Shown: piece after piece, positions 8,064-15,811 of the stretch
Layout: the number at the start of each line of letters is the position of its first letter
Numbering within the stretch: position 1 is the stretch's first letter
Assembly: GCA_947496355.1 (NCBI GenBank)
Contig: CANMCO010000007.1
Location: 186,001-250,000 of the forward strand
DNA: 64,000 nucleotides
Source of the DNA: an uncultured Aquimarina sp.
GTDB taxonomy: Bacteria; Bacteroidota; Bacteroidia; Flavobacteriales; Flavobacteriaceae
Reading direction: 5' to 3'
Translations under genes and position numbers: made by a program
The notes under the pieces: generated by a model
Seen by the model: the letters and a program-made list of their open reading frames with translations, nothing else
Databases searched by the model: none
Told to the model about the DNA's origin: nothing

Positions 8064-9035
8064 ATGAAAAAGATATTTATAACTACAGTAATCCTATTAA
8101 TAAGTGTATTAGTAAGCGCACAAAATGAAAATTCAATTCAAAAAAATAGCACTATGAAAAAAGTAACATTCAAAAGAGATAATTTACAATTAGTTGGTCA
8201 CCTTTTTACTCCAAATGATTTTGACGAGAATAAAAAATATCCAGCAGTACTTATCGGTGGTTCTTTAACATCAGTAAAAGAACAAATGGCAAGTACATAC
8301 GCCCGGGAGTTGGTAAAAGAGGGTATTGTAGCACTTGCATTTGATTATAGTCATTATGGAGAAAGTGATGGGTTACCACGTCAATTTGAAGATCCGGCAC
8401 AAAAACTAAAAGATTTGCAGGCTGCAGTAACCTATTTAGAGCACCTGGATTATGTTTCAGGAGTGGGCGCGTTAGGAGTATGTACTTCTGGAGGGAATAT
8501 GGCTTATCTCGCAGAAACCGATGATCGAATAAAAGCTGTAATCACTGTAGCTGCCTGGTTGCCCAATGAGGAAACACTTCCTTTATTATATGGAAGTGAA
8601 GAGAACCTGGAAACACTTCGTGAATCAGGTAACCAAGCTAAAGAAAAATATGACGCTCAAGGAGAAAACAAAATCGTCCTTGCTTATAGTGATACAGATA
8701 AAACAGCCTCTCATTTTGGTCCGATGGAATACTATATGGACACAACCCGCGGTGGTGGAGTAGAAGAATGGAAAAATGAATTTGCAACTATGAGCTGGCC
8801 TACCTGGTTAGGTTTTAATCCAATGGATAAGGCTAAAAATATCAAGGCACCCGTTATGGTGATCCATTCAGACGGAAGTGCGTTGCCCGATAATGCAAAA
8901 CAATTCTATAATGACCTTGAGGGTGAAAAAGAATTGGTTTGGTTAGATGGATATCACTTTGATTTTTATGATCAGGAAAAACAAGTTCAAGAAGCATCAG
9001 AAAATGCTGTGAGATTTATCAAAACACATTTGTAA
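8064..9035 (+). CDS. exported alpha/beta hydrolase (dienelactone-hydrolase/YcjY-like)
   Basis: 323 aa with a signal peptide (MKKIFITTVILLISVLVSAQ). The fold is clear: oxyanion-region GGSLTSVKEQM, then FDYSHYGESDG, then the nucleophile elbow GVCTSGG, in which Cys140 occupies the nucleophile position as in dienelactone hydrolases. It continues with VMVIHSDGSALP (acid) and LDGYHFDFYD (His298). Substrate unknown. It is the first gene of a two-gene operon; the second gene carries a paralog of this domain (9058-10977). Expression is probably controlled by the AraC protein encoded upstream. Confidence 0.88.
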   Translation: MKKIFITTVILLISVLVSAQNENSIQKNSTMKKVTFKRDNLQLVGHLFTPNDFDENKKYPAVLIGGSLTSVKEQMASTYARELVKEGIVALAFDYSHYGESDGLPRQFEDPAQKLKDLQAAVTYLEHLDYVSGVGALGVCTSGGNMAYLAETDDRIKAVITVAAWLPNEETLPLLYGSEENLETLRESGNQAKEKYDAQGENKIVLAYSDTDKTASHFGPMEYYMDTTRGGGVEEWKNEFATMSWPTWLGFNPMDKAKNIKAPVMVIHSDGSALPDNAKQFYNDLEGEKELVWLDGYHFDFYDQEKQVQEASENAVRFIKTHL

Positions 9036-9057
9036 TAATCGACTAAAACAAGATACA

Positions 9058-10977
9058 ATGAAAACCATACATACCATGCTGTTATTGGTATTAACCATCA
9101 TAGCATGTAAAACTGAAAAGAAAGAAAGTCATACTACTAAAGATGATACCGCAATGATAACTAAAAATATAAATTCAATAGAAAAAGACCAAAAGGAAAT
9201 TAATCATTTGATCCATACGTTGTTTGGCGAAGTTGATAATCGCAATTGGGAATTGATTAAGTCTACTATGGCAGATAGCGTATACACAGATTATACTGCT
9301 CTAGGCGGAGATGCTGGATTCAAATCACCCGATGAAATTCTTACAGGTTGGAAAGCCTTGCTTCCCGGATTCGAAAAAACAATACACCAGATACATAATG
9401 AAGCCATTTGGGTCGCTGGAAATCGAGCAAGTGCAACTTTGGATGCAATTGCTACACATTACCTTGATGGAAAACAATGGACCGTTTTTGTTGGCTACGA
9501 TACCGAATATATTAAGGAGGATGGAAACTGGAAACTAGCCCGTATCGACCTAAGTCTTTATGATCAAAAGGGAGAAACTTCGCTTCCTGCACAAGCACTT
9601 AAAAATGTTGAAGAAGGTAAAAATTTCAAGATCCATGAAGACAATAAGGCTAAACAAAATGTTGATCGTTTTTTCCAGGCTTTGGAAGAAAGAAATCTTG
9701 ATCAAGTATTAGCTACAATGGATCAAAATGTCGAGCAGATTATGCCATTAGCACCTAGTAATTTTCCAAAAACATTAAAAGGAATTGATGCCATGCGTAA
9801 TCAATATGCTGGTGTGATGAAGTACACACAGAAATATAACCGAGCGTATTATTCAACTACAGATCCTAATATCGTTTTGGTAAAGTATAATGGAATTATT
9901 ACAACAGGCGAAGGAAAACCCTATAACAATCATTACGTAGGTGTTTTTAAAACTAAAGGTAATAAAATCATTGAGTTTACCGAGTTTTTTAATCCAAACA
10001 TTCTATTAAACAGCTGGCCTGGCCTGCAACCAGAAACCTTTTCTGTACATGATGCCGGAGCTAGAACCGATAGTGGCGTTATTCGTGAGAAAGTAAGTTT
10101 CACAAGTAATGGAGTGATATTAAAAGGGCATTTATTTTTGCCTCCAGCGTTCAATACTTCAAAAAAATATCCTACGGCTATCGTTACCGGAAGTTGGACT
10201 AGCGTAAAAGAACAAATGCCAGACGAATATGCTAGTTTAATGGCCAAAGATGGATTTGTAACAATGACCTTTGATTTTACAGGTTTTGGTGAAAGTGAAG
10301 GACAACCCAGACAGGTAGAAGATTATGAGTTGAAAATTGCAGATATCAAAGCAGCTATAGATTTTCTAAGTGTTCATAAAAATGTTGATATCAACAGTAT
10401 TTCGGGCATAGGGGTCTGTGCGAGTTCGGGGTATATGGCTCATGCAGTAGCACAGGATGAAAGGATGAGTACTTTAGTTTTGGTGGCTCCATGGTTACAT
10501 AATCCCGAAATAGCCAAAAGTATTTACGATATGCGTCCTGGAGGAACAGATGGATTGGTTAAAGCTGCCAAGGAAGCTAAGGTCAATTATGCCAAAACAG
10601 GTGAAATGGAATATGTATTGGCAGCGAGTGAGCTGGATCCATTAAGTGCTATGTACGTTCCTGAAAATGCATTTGACTATTACTTGAATTCATCAAAAGC
10701 AGCTGGAAAATATTATGACAATCGATTTGCGGTAAGTAGTTGGGAGCCGTGGTTAACGTTTGATGGAATTTCGGCAGGAAAAAAGATAAAACAACCGGTT
10801 TTTATTGTGCATAGTGAAAGTGGGGCAGTACCCGAGGGGACAAAGCAGTTTTATAATCTTTTGGTAGGCCAAAAAGAGATTAAGTGGTTAAATCAATATA
10901 ATCAGCAACAATTATATTTTGAAAAGGAAGCTGTGCAAAATGCGATAAATGCTGTGGTGAATTATTTGAGAAAATAA
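9058..10977 (+). CDS. lipoprotein fusing two SnoaL/NTF2-like domains to a degenerate alpha/beta hydrolase
   Basis: 639 aa. A lipoprotein signal ends LTIIAC (Cys17). Residues about 45-180 form one SnoaL/NTF2-like domain (NHLIHTLFGEVDNRNWELIKSTM start); about 195-325 form a second (VDRFFQALEERNLDQVLATM start). Residues about 340-639 are an alpha/beta hydrolase paralogous to the upstream gene product, sharing TSVKEQM, GESEGQPRQVED and the elbow GVCASSG (Cys454). The catalytic His of the upstream protein (His298 in GYHFDF) is replaced: this chain reads QYNQQQLYF, with Asn615 at that place. The hydrolase half may thus be inactive or altered. Membrane-anchored, function unknown, probably co-transcribed with 8064-9035. 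Confidence 0.85.
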   Translation: MKTIHTMLLLVLTIIACKTEKKESHTTKDDTAMITKNINSIEKDQKEINHLIHTLFGEVDNRNWELIKSTMADSVYTDYTALGGDAGFKSPDEILTGWKALLPGFEKTIHQIHNEAIWVAGNRASATLDAIATHYLDGKQWTVFVGYDTEYIKEDGNWKLARIDLSLYDQKGETSLPAQALKNVEEGKNFKIHEDNKAKQNVDRFFQALEERNLDQVLATMDQNVEQIMPLAPSNFPKTLKGIDAMRNQYAGVMKYTQKYNRAYYSTTDPNIVLVKYNGIITTGEGKPYNNHYVGVFKTKGNKIIEFTEFFNPNILLNSWPGLQPETFSVHDAGARTDSGVIREKVSFTSNGVILKGHLFLPPAFNTSKKYPTAIVTGSWTSVKEQMPDEYASLMAKDGFVTMTFDFTGFGESEGQPRQVEDYELKIADIKAAIDFLSVHKNVDINSISGIGVCASSGYMAHAVAQDERMSTLVLVAPWLHNPEIAKSIYDMRPGGTDGLVKAAKEAKVNYAKTGEMEYVLAASELDPLSAMYVPENAFDYYLNSSKAAGKYYDNRFAVSSWEPWLTFDGISAGKKIKQPVFIVHSESGAVPEGTKQFYNLLVGQKEIKWLNQYNQQQLYFEKEAVQNAINAVVNYLRK

Positions 10978-10991
10978 GCTTTCAGAGAAGT

Positions 10992-11031
10992 AAAAATAAA
11001 AGCAGTTTTTTTGAAAGCTGCTTTTATTTTT
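10992..11031. terminator. bidirectional hairpin terminator
   Basis: 14-bp inverted repeat (AAAAATAAAAGCAG / CTGCTTTTATTTTT) with a 12-nt loop between the convergent hydrolase and psd genes. Confidence 0.65.
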
Positions 11032-11065
11032 AATGATAGTATTGAACATTGATCTATGAAGGCAA

Positions 11066-11926
11066 TTAGTATGCTGCACCCACATAAACCAGACTGTTTT
11101 TAGTATGATACTTGGGCATTTCAGGAGAAATCATACAACAGGTAGAGCCTAAGTAAAATAGAGCGATTTCATCAAGCATAGAAACTGTAGCGCCTACTTT
11201 TATTTTTTTAGGTAGTTCAATAGTCCCCACTGCTGGACCTCCTACAATAGACAAATGCCATGTTCTATTGTTATTATCTTTGATATCAATATTAATTCGT
11301 TCATTCCTAAAAGCAGGAATAGAGGGGTTATTTTTATAAAACCATGGGCGCAAAATAACTAAGTCTCCCTTAATATATTGAACCCGGGTAATAACTCCAT
11401 CAACTGGGGCGTGTATTCTGTGATAATTCTTATTATGTAAGAATACATTGGTAAATACATAATTCTTATCAATAGTATATTCATCTAATCCAAAGATTTG
11501 ATGCACAGATCTTATATCTCCTTTAACATTAGTTTTTCCAATTTTACGCAAATGATCGATATCGCACAATACCCCCTCGCAGGGCCAAATATGTTTAGAA
11601 CTTACCTTAGGAAGTTTTTTGAATTTTCGTATAAAAAAATCCTGAAAAGTATGATATTCGGTTTTACCAAAAGGAGGTGTAAATTGATCTAGATAATTAT
11701 CCTCTTCGTAGTGAAATTTGCAATACGGATTAATTAGATGTCTGGATATTTTAAGGTTGAAAATTTTAGTATATACTTTAGAGATCAGGCGTTGAAATTG
11801 ACTTGGTAAACTACCCCATATCTTTAAAGAAAAAAACTCATATAATGAGGCATGCTTAATTTTTGGGGGATCTGAAACATCAATTTTGTAATCAAATTGA
11901 GAAGAAATTTGAATCTGGTCAGACAT
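11066..11926 (-). CDS. psd: phosphatidylserine decarboxylase (proenzyme)
   Basis: 286 aa from the ATG at 11926 (MSDQIQISS); the frame is open to 12001, but the extra residues look non-coding. Family landmarks are present: YHTFQDFFIRKFK, the His motif NYHRIHAPVDG (His169/His172) and the autocleavage site LGST (Gly260-Ser261) that yields the pyruvoyl group. The enzyme makes phosphatidylethanolamine at the inner membrane. One oddity: at the place of the conserved Asp of the Asp-His-Ser triad (PADG in the E. coli enzyme) this chain reads PCEG, so Glu117 stands in for Asp. The gene stands alone between terminator-like structures. Confidence 0.88.
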   Translation of the reverse strand: MSDQIQISSQFDYKIDVSDPPKIKHASLYEFFSLKIWGSLPSQFQRLISKVYTKIFNLKISRHLINPYCKFHYEEDNYLDQFTPPFGKTEYHTFQDFFIRKFKKLPKVSSKHIWPCEGVLCDIDHLRKIGKTNVKGDIRSVHQIFGLDEYTIDKNYVFTNVFLHNKNYHRIHAPVDGVITRVQYIKGDLVILRPWFYKNNPSIPAFRNERINIDIKDNNNRTWHLSIVGGPAVGTIELPKKIKVGATVSMLDEIALFYLGSTCCMISPEMPKYHTKNSLVYVGAAY

Positions 11927-12238
11927 GATTTTTTGATTAATGAATGAAACAAATTTCAATGTATGGACTTTTATATAGTATGTCAATAGGGTATTACCCA
12001 AAATCTTCTTAAATATACTAAGATGCCTTAAAGTTATTAATTATTTGATTATCAATTATTTATGTTAATTTTTGCTTTAAAATGGTGCAAAATCGATAAA
12101 AAAGATTAAGAAAATTTTAGGTAATATTAAAAGTGATCAAGACACATTATTTTAAGTCTGAGCGCACCGAAAACGAATATTTATTACGTTAAACTTCGAT
12201 ACACTCAGGATGAGATTTATGATAAGTTTTGAATCTAA
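11927..12238. other. 312-bp non-coding gap
   Basis: Holds the upstream region of psd and the downstream region of the lipoprotein gene at 12239. The only structure I see is the REP-like hairpin at 12158-12208; the rest is AT-rich with no supported frame. Confidence 0.6.
12158..12208 (-). repeat. REP-like hairpin (TTCGrTrCrCTCAG arms)
   Basis: CTGAGCGCACCGAA (12158-12171) and TTCGATACACTCAG (12195-12208) form a 14-bp stem. In minus-strand RNA the three imperfect positions become G-U pairs. The arm resembles the TTCG...CTCAG intergenic repeats scattered through many flavobacterial genomes. Confidence 0.5.
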
Positions 12239-13117
12239 TTAGATCTTAAAGTCCTCTGGTTTAAATCCGTTATTAAATTTGATATCGGTAGAAATTTCGG
12301 ATAATGATGGTTCTTCAGGAAATTCACCCTTATCATTAGGAATATAGGCATATCGATGTGTCGGTACCTGTATGCCATCGATTTCGGTATATTTTACTTT
12401 CATTAATAATACCGTATCATTAATCCCCCAAGCTGGTAATGAGAAATAGAATTGATCGATTAATTTAGTTTCAGGATTCACATATAAAATATAGGCATCA
12501 TTTGCTTCTTTACCTGTTTTTATGGGATCGTAAGTAACGGTAACTTTATCATAAGTTTTTCCATCAACAGTTTCCTGCCCTAAATATTCATAAGTAGTTC
12601 CTGGATCACCGATTTTAAAATTCATCATAAACCAATAATAATTCACCTGTCGCAGGAAATCTGCAGTTCCCAGTATTTTTTCATCAGTTACTTCTTTACC
12701 ATCCATACTTACTGTAGCTTTGCCTTTTGCATAGTTTTGGATAATAGATTGATTGCCTTCTGGTAATACATTTACCTGATGAGTTGTGTACTTACCCCAA
12801 GAGTACTCACCATCAAAAATATAGCGTTCTATAGATACGTCTTTTTTACCATCTGCTTGTTCATAAGTGTAGGTGTATTCAACATCTTTAAGGTTCCAAA
12901 GGGTGTTCCACCCACCAGAAGCTTGAGATATGGCTTTTATAATTGTTTCAGGTTTTTTGACATCATAAGTGATCTCCTTATGTTCCGGTTCTTCTTTTTT
13001 TGAAACTTCTTCGGAAGTGGTTTTAGTAGAGGTATCACCTTCTTTTTTTTGATTACAACTTAGAAATACTAATAAAAGACTTAGCATTGCTACTTTAATG
13101 ATTTGTGTAGTTTTCAT
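12239..13117 (-). CDS. uncharacterized lipoprotein
   Basis: 292 aa. Lipoprotein signal ending LVFLSC (Cys21), then a low-complexity Lys/Glu/Ser/Thr linker to about residue 50. The mature domain (IIKAISQASGGWNTLW... to ...GFKPEDFKI) is rich in beta strands and is built like LolA/outer-membrane sorting-type domains (KTYDKVTVTYDP, YILYVNPETKLIDQF), a common layout in uncharacterized Bacteroidota lipoproteins. No catalytic motif. It is the last gene after a promoter of the shared AraC-box type (13546-13602) and follows two small membrane-peptide frames. Confidence 0.75.
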   Translation of the reverse strand: MKTTQIIKVAMLSLLLVFLSCNQKKEGDTSTKTTSEEVSKKEEPEHKEITYDVKKPETIIKAISQASGGWNTLWNLKDVEYTYTYEQADGKKDVSIERYIFDGEYSWGKYTTHQVNVLPEGNQSIIQNYAKGKATVSMDGKEVTDEKILGTADFLRQVNYYWFMMNFKIGDPGTTYEYLGQETVDGKTYDKVTVTYDPIKTGKEANDAYILYVNPETKLIDQFYFSLPAWGINDTVLLMKVKYTEIDGIQVPTHRYAYIPNDKGEFPEEPSLSEISTDIKFNNGFKPEDFKI

Positions 13118-13128
13118 AATGATCGTGT

Positions 13129-13404
13129 TTAAGAGGTTATGTGTTGTTTTGTCATATTTTGTTTCTGATCAGAAATCTTGGTCTTTTCTGATTTTGTAGC
13201 TGGAGTTAACCAATGGGTAAATGTTTTTCGTAAAAATGGCATTACCAGAAGCGTCATTAAAGGTACTAAAATCAAGGTTAAGAATAAAGTTCTCAACGGA
13301 AGAGTAACATGGCTCAGGTTTTCTCCAAACAACCATAAAATTAGGGTGATCAATGGGTAAATCCCTACCCAGGTCAGCAAGGTTAATTTAAGTGTAGTTT
13401 TCAT
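13129..13404 (-). CDS. small integral membrane protein (two spans)
   Basis: 91 aa with two hydrophobic spans (about 8-26, TLLTWVGIYPLITLILWLF; about 36-58, TLFLTLILVPLMTLLVMPF) and a basic, polar tail. The size and layout resemble the DUF2798-type two-helix proteins. It lies 11 bp upstream of the lipoprotein gene and probably shares its transcript. Function unknown. Confidence 0.7.
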   Translation of the reverse strand: MKTTLKLTLLTWVGIYPLITLILWLFGENLSHVTLPLRTLFLTLILVPLMTLLVMPFLRKTFTHWLTPATKSEKTKISDQKQNMTKQHITS

Positions 13405-13428
13405 AATATTTTTTTTGAAGGTTAATAC

Positions 13429-13515
13429 TTAATTAGATATGATGGTTAATCCTAACATCATTAGGGTTATTGATGTCATCATATATAGTATGGTAATAAT
13501 GATTAGCTTTTTCAT
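13429..13515 (-). CDS. putative 28-aa membrane peptide
   Basis: A short frame (MKKLIIITILYMMTSITLMM and eight more residues) lies between the AraC-box promoter (13546-13602) and the 91-aa membrane gene. It is the first frame after the predicted transcription start. It is entirely hydrophobic after two lysines, as expected of a single-span peptide. Length and composition alone cannot prove translation. Confidence 0.35.
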   Translation of the reverse strand: MKKLIIITILYMMTSITLMMLGLTIISN

Positions 13516-13545
13516 CACAATTTTTTATTGTTATTATTTACACTA

Positions 13546-13602
13546 CAAATTTAGGTTGAGAAGAGGGTAGATCTTTGGTAGTATTTACAGTAGGAATGGT
13601 AG
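13546..13602 (-). promoter_or_regulatory. shared AraC-type promoter, copy 1
   Basis: Reading plus-strand coordinates: two TGGTAG half-sites start at 13576 and 13597, 21 bp apart. The minus-strand -7 box TAAATTTG (13546-13553) starts 30 bp from the first half-site. The same arrangement with the same spacing occurs at 14728-14784 and 15725-15781. Confidence 0.65.
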
Positions 13603-13614
13603 ATTTATAATGTA

Positions 13615-13640
13615 AAACAGGTTGCATTCGCAACCTGTTT
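13615..13640 (-). terminator. hairpin terminator after NTF2-like gene
   Basis: 11-bp perfect stem AAACAGGTTGC / GCAACCTGTTT with a 4-nt loop, just downstream of the gene ending at 13665. Confidence 0.65.
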
Positions 13641-13664
13641 ATGATTTAGTATATTAAGATTTCG

Positions 13665-14168
13665 CTACCTTTTCACTGGCCCAGAGATATGTTCATGAAT
13701 GATTTTCCATCCATTCTTCTTTTTTGACCAAATAAGAGTAGAGTGAAACTCGCCCTCTACAGGCGAACCGTCATTTAAAGAACCTTTACCAGAAAAGAGT
13801 AAGGTGGTTAATGCCATATTCTGATCTATGGTAATTTGTATATCATCCAGCTTATAGATCGTCCATGTATTAAAATTTTGCATAGCTTGGCTCCATAATG
13901 CCTGATAATTATCCCAACCTTTGATTACCGTACTTTCTGGTGACATTAGATCAAAGGCCAACAATTGATCGGTATGATCATATAGGTGTTCAATTTTTTC
14001 AATCTTATAAGGTTTTTCGGTTATGCTCCATAGTTTATAATCTTCTATAAGCTGTTGCAAACTTATTTTGTCTTGTTCCATGTTGTTTTGAGCACTACTG
14101 ACGCTAAACGATAGTATAGCAATTAAAAGCAACGAATATCTATTCGTAATTTTACTTAAAGTTTTCAT
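13665..14168 (-). CDS. exported SnoaL/DUF4440-like (NTF2 fold) protein
   Basis: 167 aa with a signal peptide (MKTLSKITNRYSLLLIAILSFSVSSAQ). The mature part follows the NTF2-like pattern: a first helix (IEDYKLWSITEKPYKIEKIEHLY), the strand DLMSPESTVIKGWDNYQALW, and the final strands STLIWSKKKNGWKIIHEHIS. Such domains bind small ligands or act as simple isomerases; no activity can be assigned. It is the second gene of an operon with the glyoxalase-fold gene 14188-14700, 19 bp apart, under AraC-type promoter copy 2. Confidence 0.8.
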   Translation of the reverse strand: MKTLSKITNRYSLLLIAILSFSVSSAQNNMEQDKISLQQLIEDYKLWSITEKPYKIEKIEHLYDHTDQLLAFDLMSPESTVIKGWDNYQALWSQAMQNFNTWTIYKLDDIQITIDQNMALTTLLFSGKGSLNDGSPVEGEFHSTLIWSKKKNGWKIIHEHISGPVKR

Positions 14169-14187
14169 TTTTTTAATTCTTTTAGGT

Positions 14188-14700
14188 TTATAATTCTTCT
14201 ACGAATTCTATGAGATTATTGTTATTATCTTTAATAACAGCCCACTTGAAGGCTACTTGATTGTCCTTGTCTTCAAAAAGTCTAGGCGGCACGTCTATTT
14301 TCACATCTCTTTGTTGTAGTTTGGTGATATATTTGTCGAGATTTTTTACTTTGAAAGCGATACGCTTTACCCCTTGTACAGCAAGGTCTGTAAACGTATT
14401 CTTTCTATGCTCGGGAGTGTTTTTAGAGTCTTTACTTTTCATTAGCATGAGCTCAAAATGATCCATTTTTAGTAGTTGTGCGGTTAGCTCTTTTTCGGGG
14501 ACATTAAACTTTTTACAGGCCACAAAATCAAGTTTTTCGATGTACCAATTTGCAGCTTCTTCGACATCTGGCACAGAGATGACTAGATGAAGAGGTTTAA
14601 AAGTCGTTTTATTTTCTACTTGAGCGTTCAATAAGCCGGAAATCAAGAGTAGGGCTATGCCAAGTATTTTTTTTGTAAAAGTTATTTTTAACGTTTTCAT
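14188..14700 (-). CDS. exported glyoxalase-fold (VOC family) protein
   Basis: 170 aa. An N-terminal signal peptide (MKTLKITFTKKILGIALLLISGLLNAQ) is followed by a single VOC domain (about 35-168): LHLVISVPDVEEAANWYIEKLDFV, FELMLMKS, VKRIAFKVKNLDKYITKL, and the closing DNNNNLIEFVEEL with Glu at the metal position. Most VOC proteins are cytosolic, so the signal peptide is notable. Function unknown. It follows AraC-type promoter copy 2 directly. Confidence 0.82.
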   Translation of the reverse strand: MKTLKITFTKKILGIALLLISGLLNAQVENKTTFKPLHLVISVPDVEEAANWYIEKLDFVACKKFNVPEKELTAQLLKMDHFELMLMKSKDSKNTPEHRKNTFTDLAVQGVKRIAFKVKNLDKYITKLQQRDVKIDVPPRLFEDKDNQVAFKWAVIKDNNNNLIEFVEEL

Positions 14701-14727
14701 GATTCCTATTGTTTTATTTTTATACTA

Positions 14728-14784
14728 CAAATTTAGGTTAGTAAGGGGTTAGATCTTTGGTAGTATTTACAGTAAAAATGGTAG
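14728..14784 (-). promoter_or_regulatory. shared AraC-type promoter, copy 2
   Basis: TGGTAG half-sites start at 14758 and 14779 (21 bp). Minus-strand -7 box TAAATTTG is at 14728-14735. The flanks AGATCTTTGGTAGTATTTAC match copy 1 exactly. Confidence 0.65.
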
Positions 14785-14796
14785 ATTTTCAAGCAT

Positions 14797-14824
14797 AAAA
14801 AAGACTCCCTGTAAAAAGGGAGCC
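14797..14824 (-). terminator. hairpin terminator after ABM gene
   Basis: Stem GACTCCCT / AGGGAGCC (one G-U pair) with a 6-nt loop, followed on the minus strand by a T run. It lies downstream of the gene ending at 14848. Confidence 0.65.
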
Positions 14825-14847
14825 TTTGATCTAACCAAAATTTGGGG

Positions 14848-15171
14848 TCATACCCGGTTAGACTCACTTACTATATTATAAACTCCGTAAGCAAATGGTT
14901 TTTGAAGCATTGGTGTGGCTTTCTCAAAAAAGTTAGTAATATGCTTTGATTTTTGGTGTGCATCGCTTAGTAAGTACTCTTTATTTTGCCATTCCTCGAA
15001 AATGATAAAGTCTTCAGGGTGTTCTGGATTCTGATACATATTAATGCTTAATGCATACGGTTCTTTTAAAGCTTCAACACTAGTTTGCTGTGCGATAGAT
15101 TTAAATTGCTCTAGTTGATCTGGTTTTATAGTGGCTGTTATATGAAGTACCACTTTTTCTGTTGTTTTCAT
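14848..15171 (-). CDS. ABM-domain (antibiotic biosynthesis monooxygenase-like) protein
   Basis: 107 aa from the ATG at 15171 (MKTTEKVVLH); the open frame runs to 15210, but that would overlap the upstream gene. The sequence is a complete ABM domain: VLHITATIKPDQLEQFKSIA, then the strand ALSINMYQNPEHPEDFIIFEEWQNKEY, then HQKSKHITNFFEKATPML. The family includes quinol monooxygenases (YgiN type) and small cofactor-free oxygenases. Cytosolic. It is co-transcribed with the VOC gene 15180-15683 behind AraC-type promoter copy 3. Confidence 0.83.
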   Translation of the reverse strand: MKTTEKVVLHITATIKPDQLEQFKSIAQQTSVEALKEPYALSINMYQNPEHPEDFIIFEEWQNKEYLLSDAHQKSKHITNFFEKATPMLQKPFAYGVYNIVSESNRV

Positions 15172-15179
15172 GATTAATC

Positions 15180-15683
15180 TTATTTTGCAGTTTCTAATAA
15201 ATAATTCCATGTATCTATATAGGAATGAGAGTAGATTTCTATAATATTCCCCCAGGGATCTTCACAATAAACTAGTTTGCGATCTCCTCCGGGAAAAATA
15301 TCCCAGTTCTTTGTGCGTTGTTTTCCTCCGTTCGAAACAATTTTTGTTGCCAGTTGTTCTGGGTTTGGATCCGTGATAGCGAAATGGAAAATTCCATTTT
15401 TCCAATACTCCATATTGTTTTCTTTGCTCCCAGATTCGGGATCATCAAATTCAAATAATTCTAAACCTATACCATTTCCCGTTTTAAGGTGTGCAAATTG
15501 TCCGCTCTTAAGACGATCGCCTAGGATGTCTATTGCTAATTGTCCAAAATGTGAGTCATCATGTTGTAAAGGTAATGGGCCAATGATCAGTTCAAAACCA
15601 AAAAGGTCGCTGTACCATTCTATGGCTTTCTCAATATTAGATACGGTTAAACCAATGTGATTGATTGCTACTTGTGTTTTCAT
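15180..15683 (-). CDS. glyoxalase-fold (VOC family) protein, cytosolic
   Basis: 167 aa, a VOC domain with the two beta-alpha-beta repeats: VAINHIGLTVSNIEKAIEWY (His10), GLELFEFDDP, IFHFAITDPNPEQLATKI, and KLVYCEDPWGNIIEIYSHSY (Glu). His, Glu and a second His at family metal positions suggest a metal-dependent dioxygenase or lyase, substrate unknown. No signal peptide, unlike the VOC protein at 14188-14700. First gene of a two-gene operon. Confidence 0.87.
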   Translation of the reverse strand: MKTQVAINHIGLTVSNIEKAIEWYSDLFGFELIIGPLPLQHDDSHFGQLAIDILGDRLKSGQFAHLKTGNGIGLELFEFDDPESGSKENNMEYWKNGIFHFAITDPNPEQLATKIVSNGGKQRTKNWDIFPGGDRKLVYCEDPWGNIIEIYSHSYIDTWNYLLETAK

Positions 15684-15724
15684 AACTATATTGTTTTAAA
15701 TGATTATTATTTAATTTTATAGTA

Positions 15725-15781
15725 CAAAGTTACCCCAAGGCAGCGCCAGATCTTTGGTAGTTTTTACAGTAAGAATGGTAA
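15725..15781 (-). promoter_or_regulatory. shared AraC-type promoter, copy 3
   Basis: Half-sites TGGTAG (from 15755) and TGGTAA (from 15776), 21 bp apart; -7 box TAACTTTG on the minus strand at 15725-15732. Spacing from half-site to -7 equals copies 1 and 2, although the bases between differ. Confidence 0.65.
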
Positions 15782-15811
15782 TTTTTACAAAAAATCGAAA
15801 TATAGAGTGAG

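Noticed and set aside
15277..15660. 127-aa frame antisense to the VOC gene
   Set aside because: The minus-strand frame has full family similarity; this one has none.
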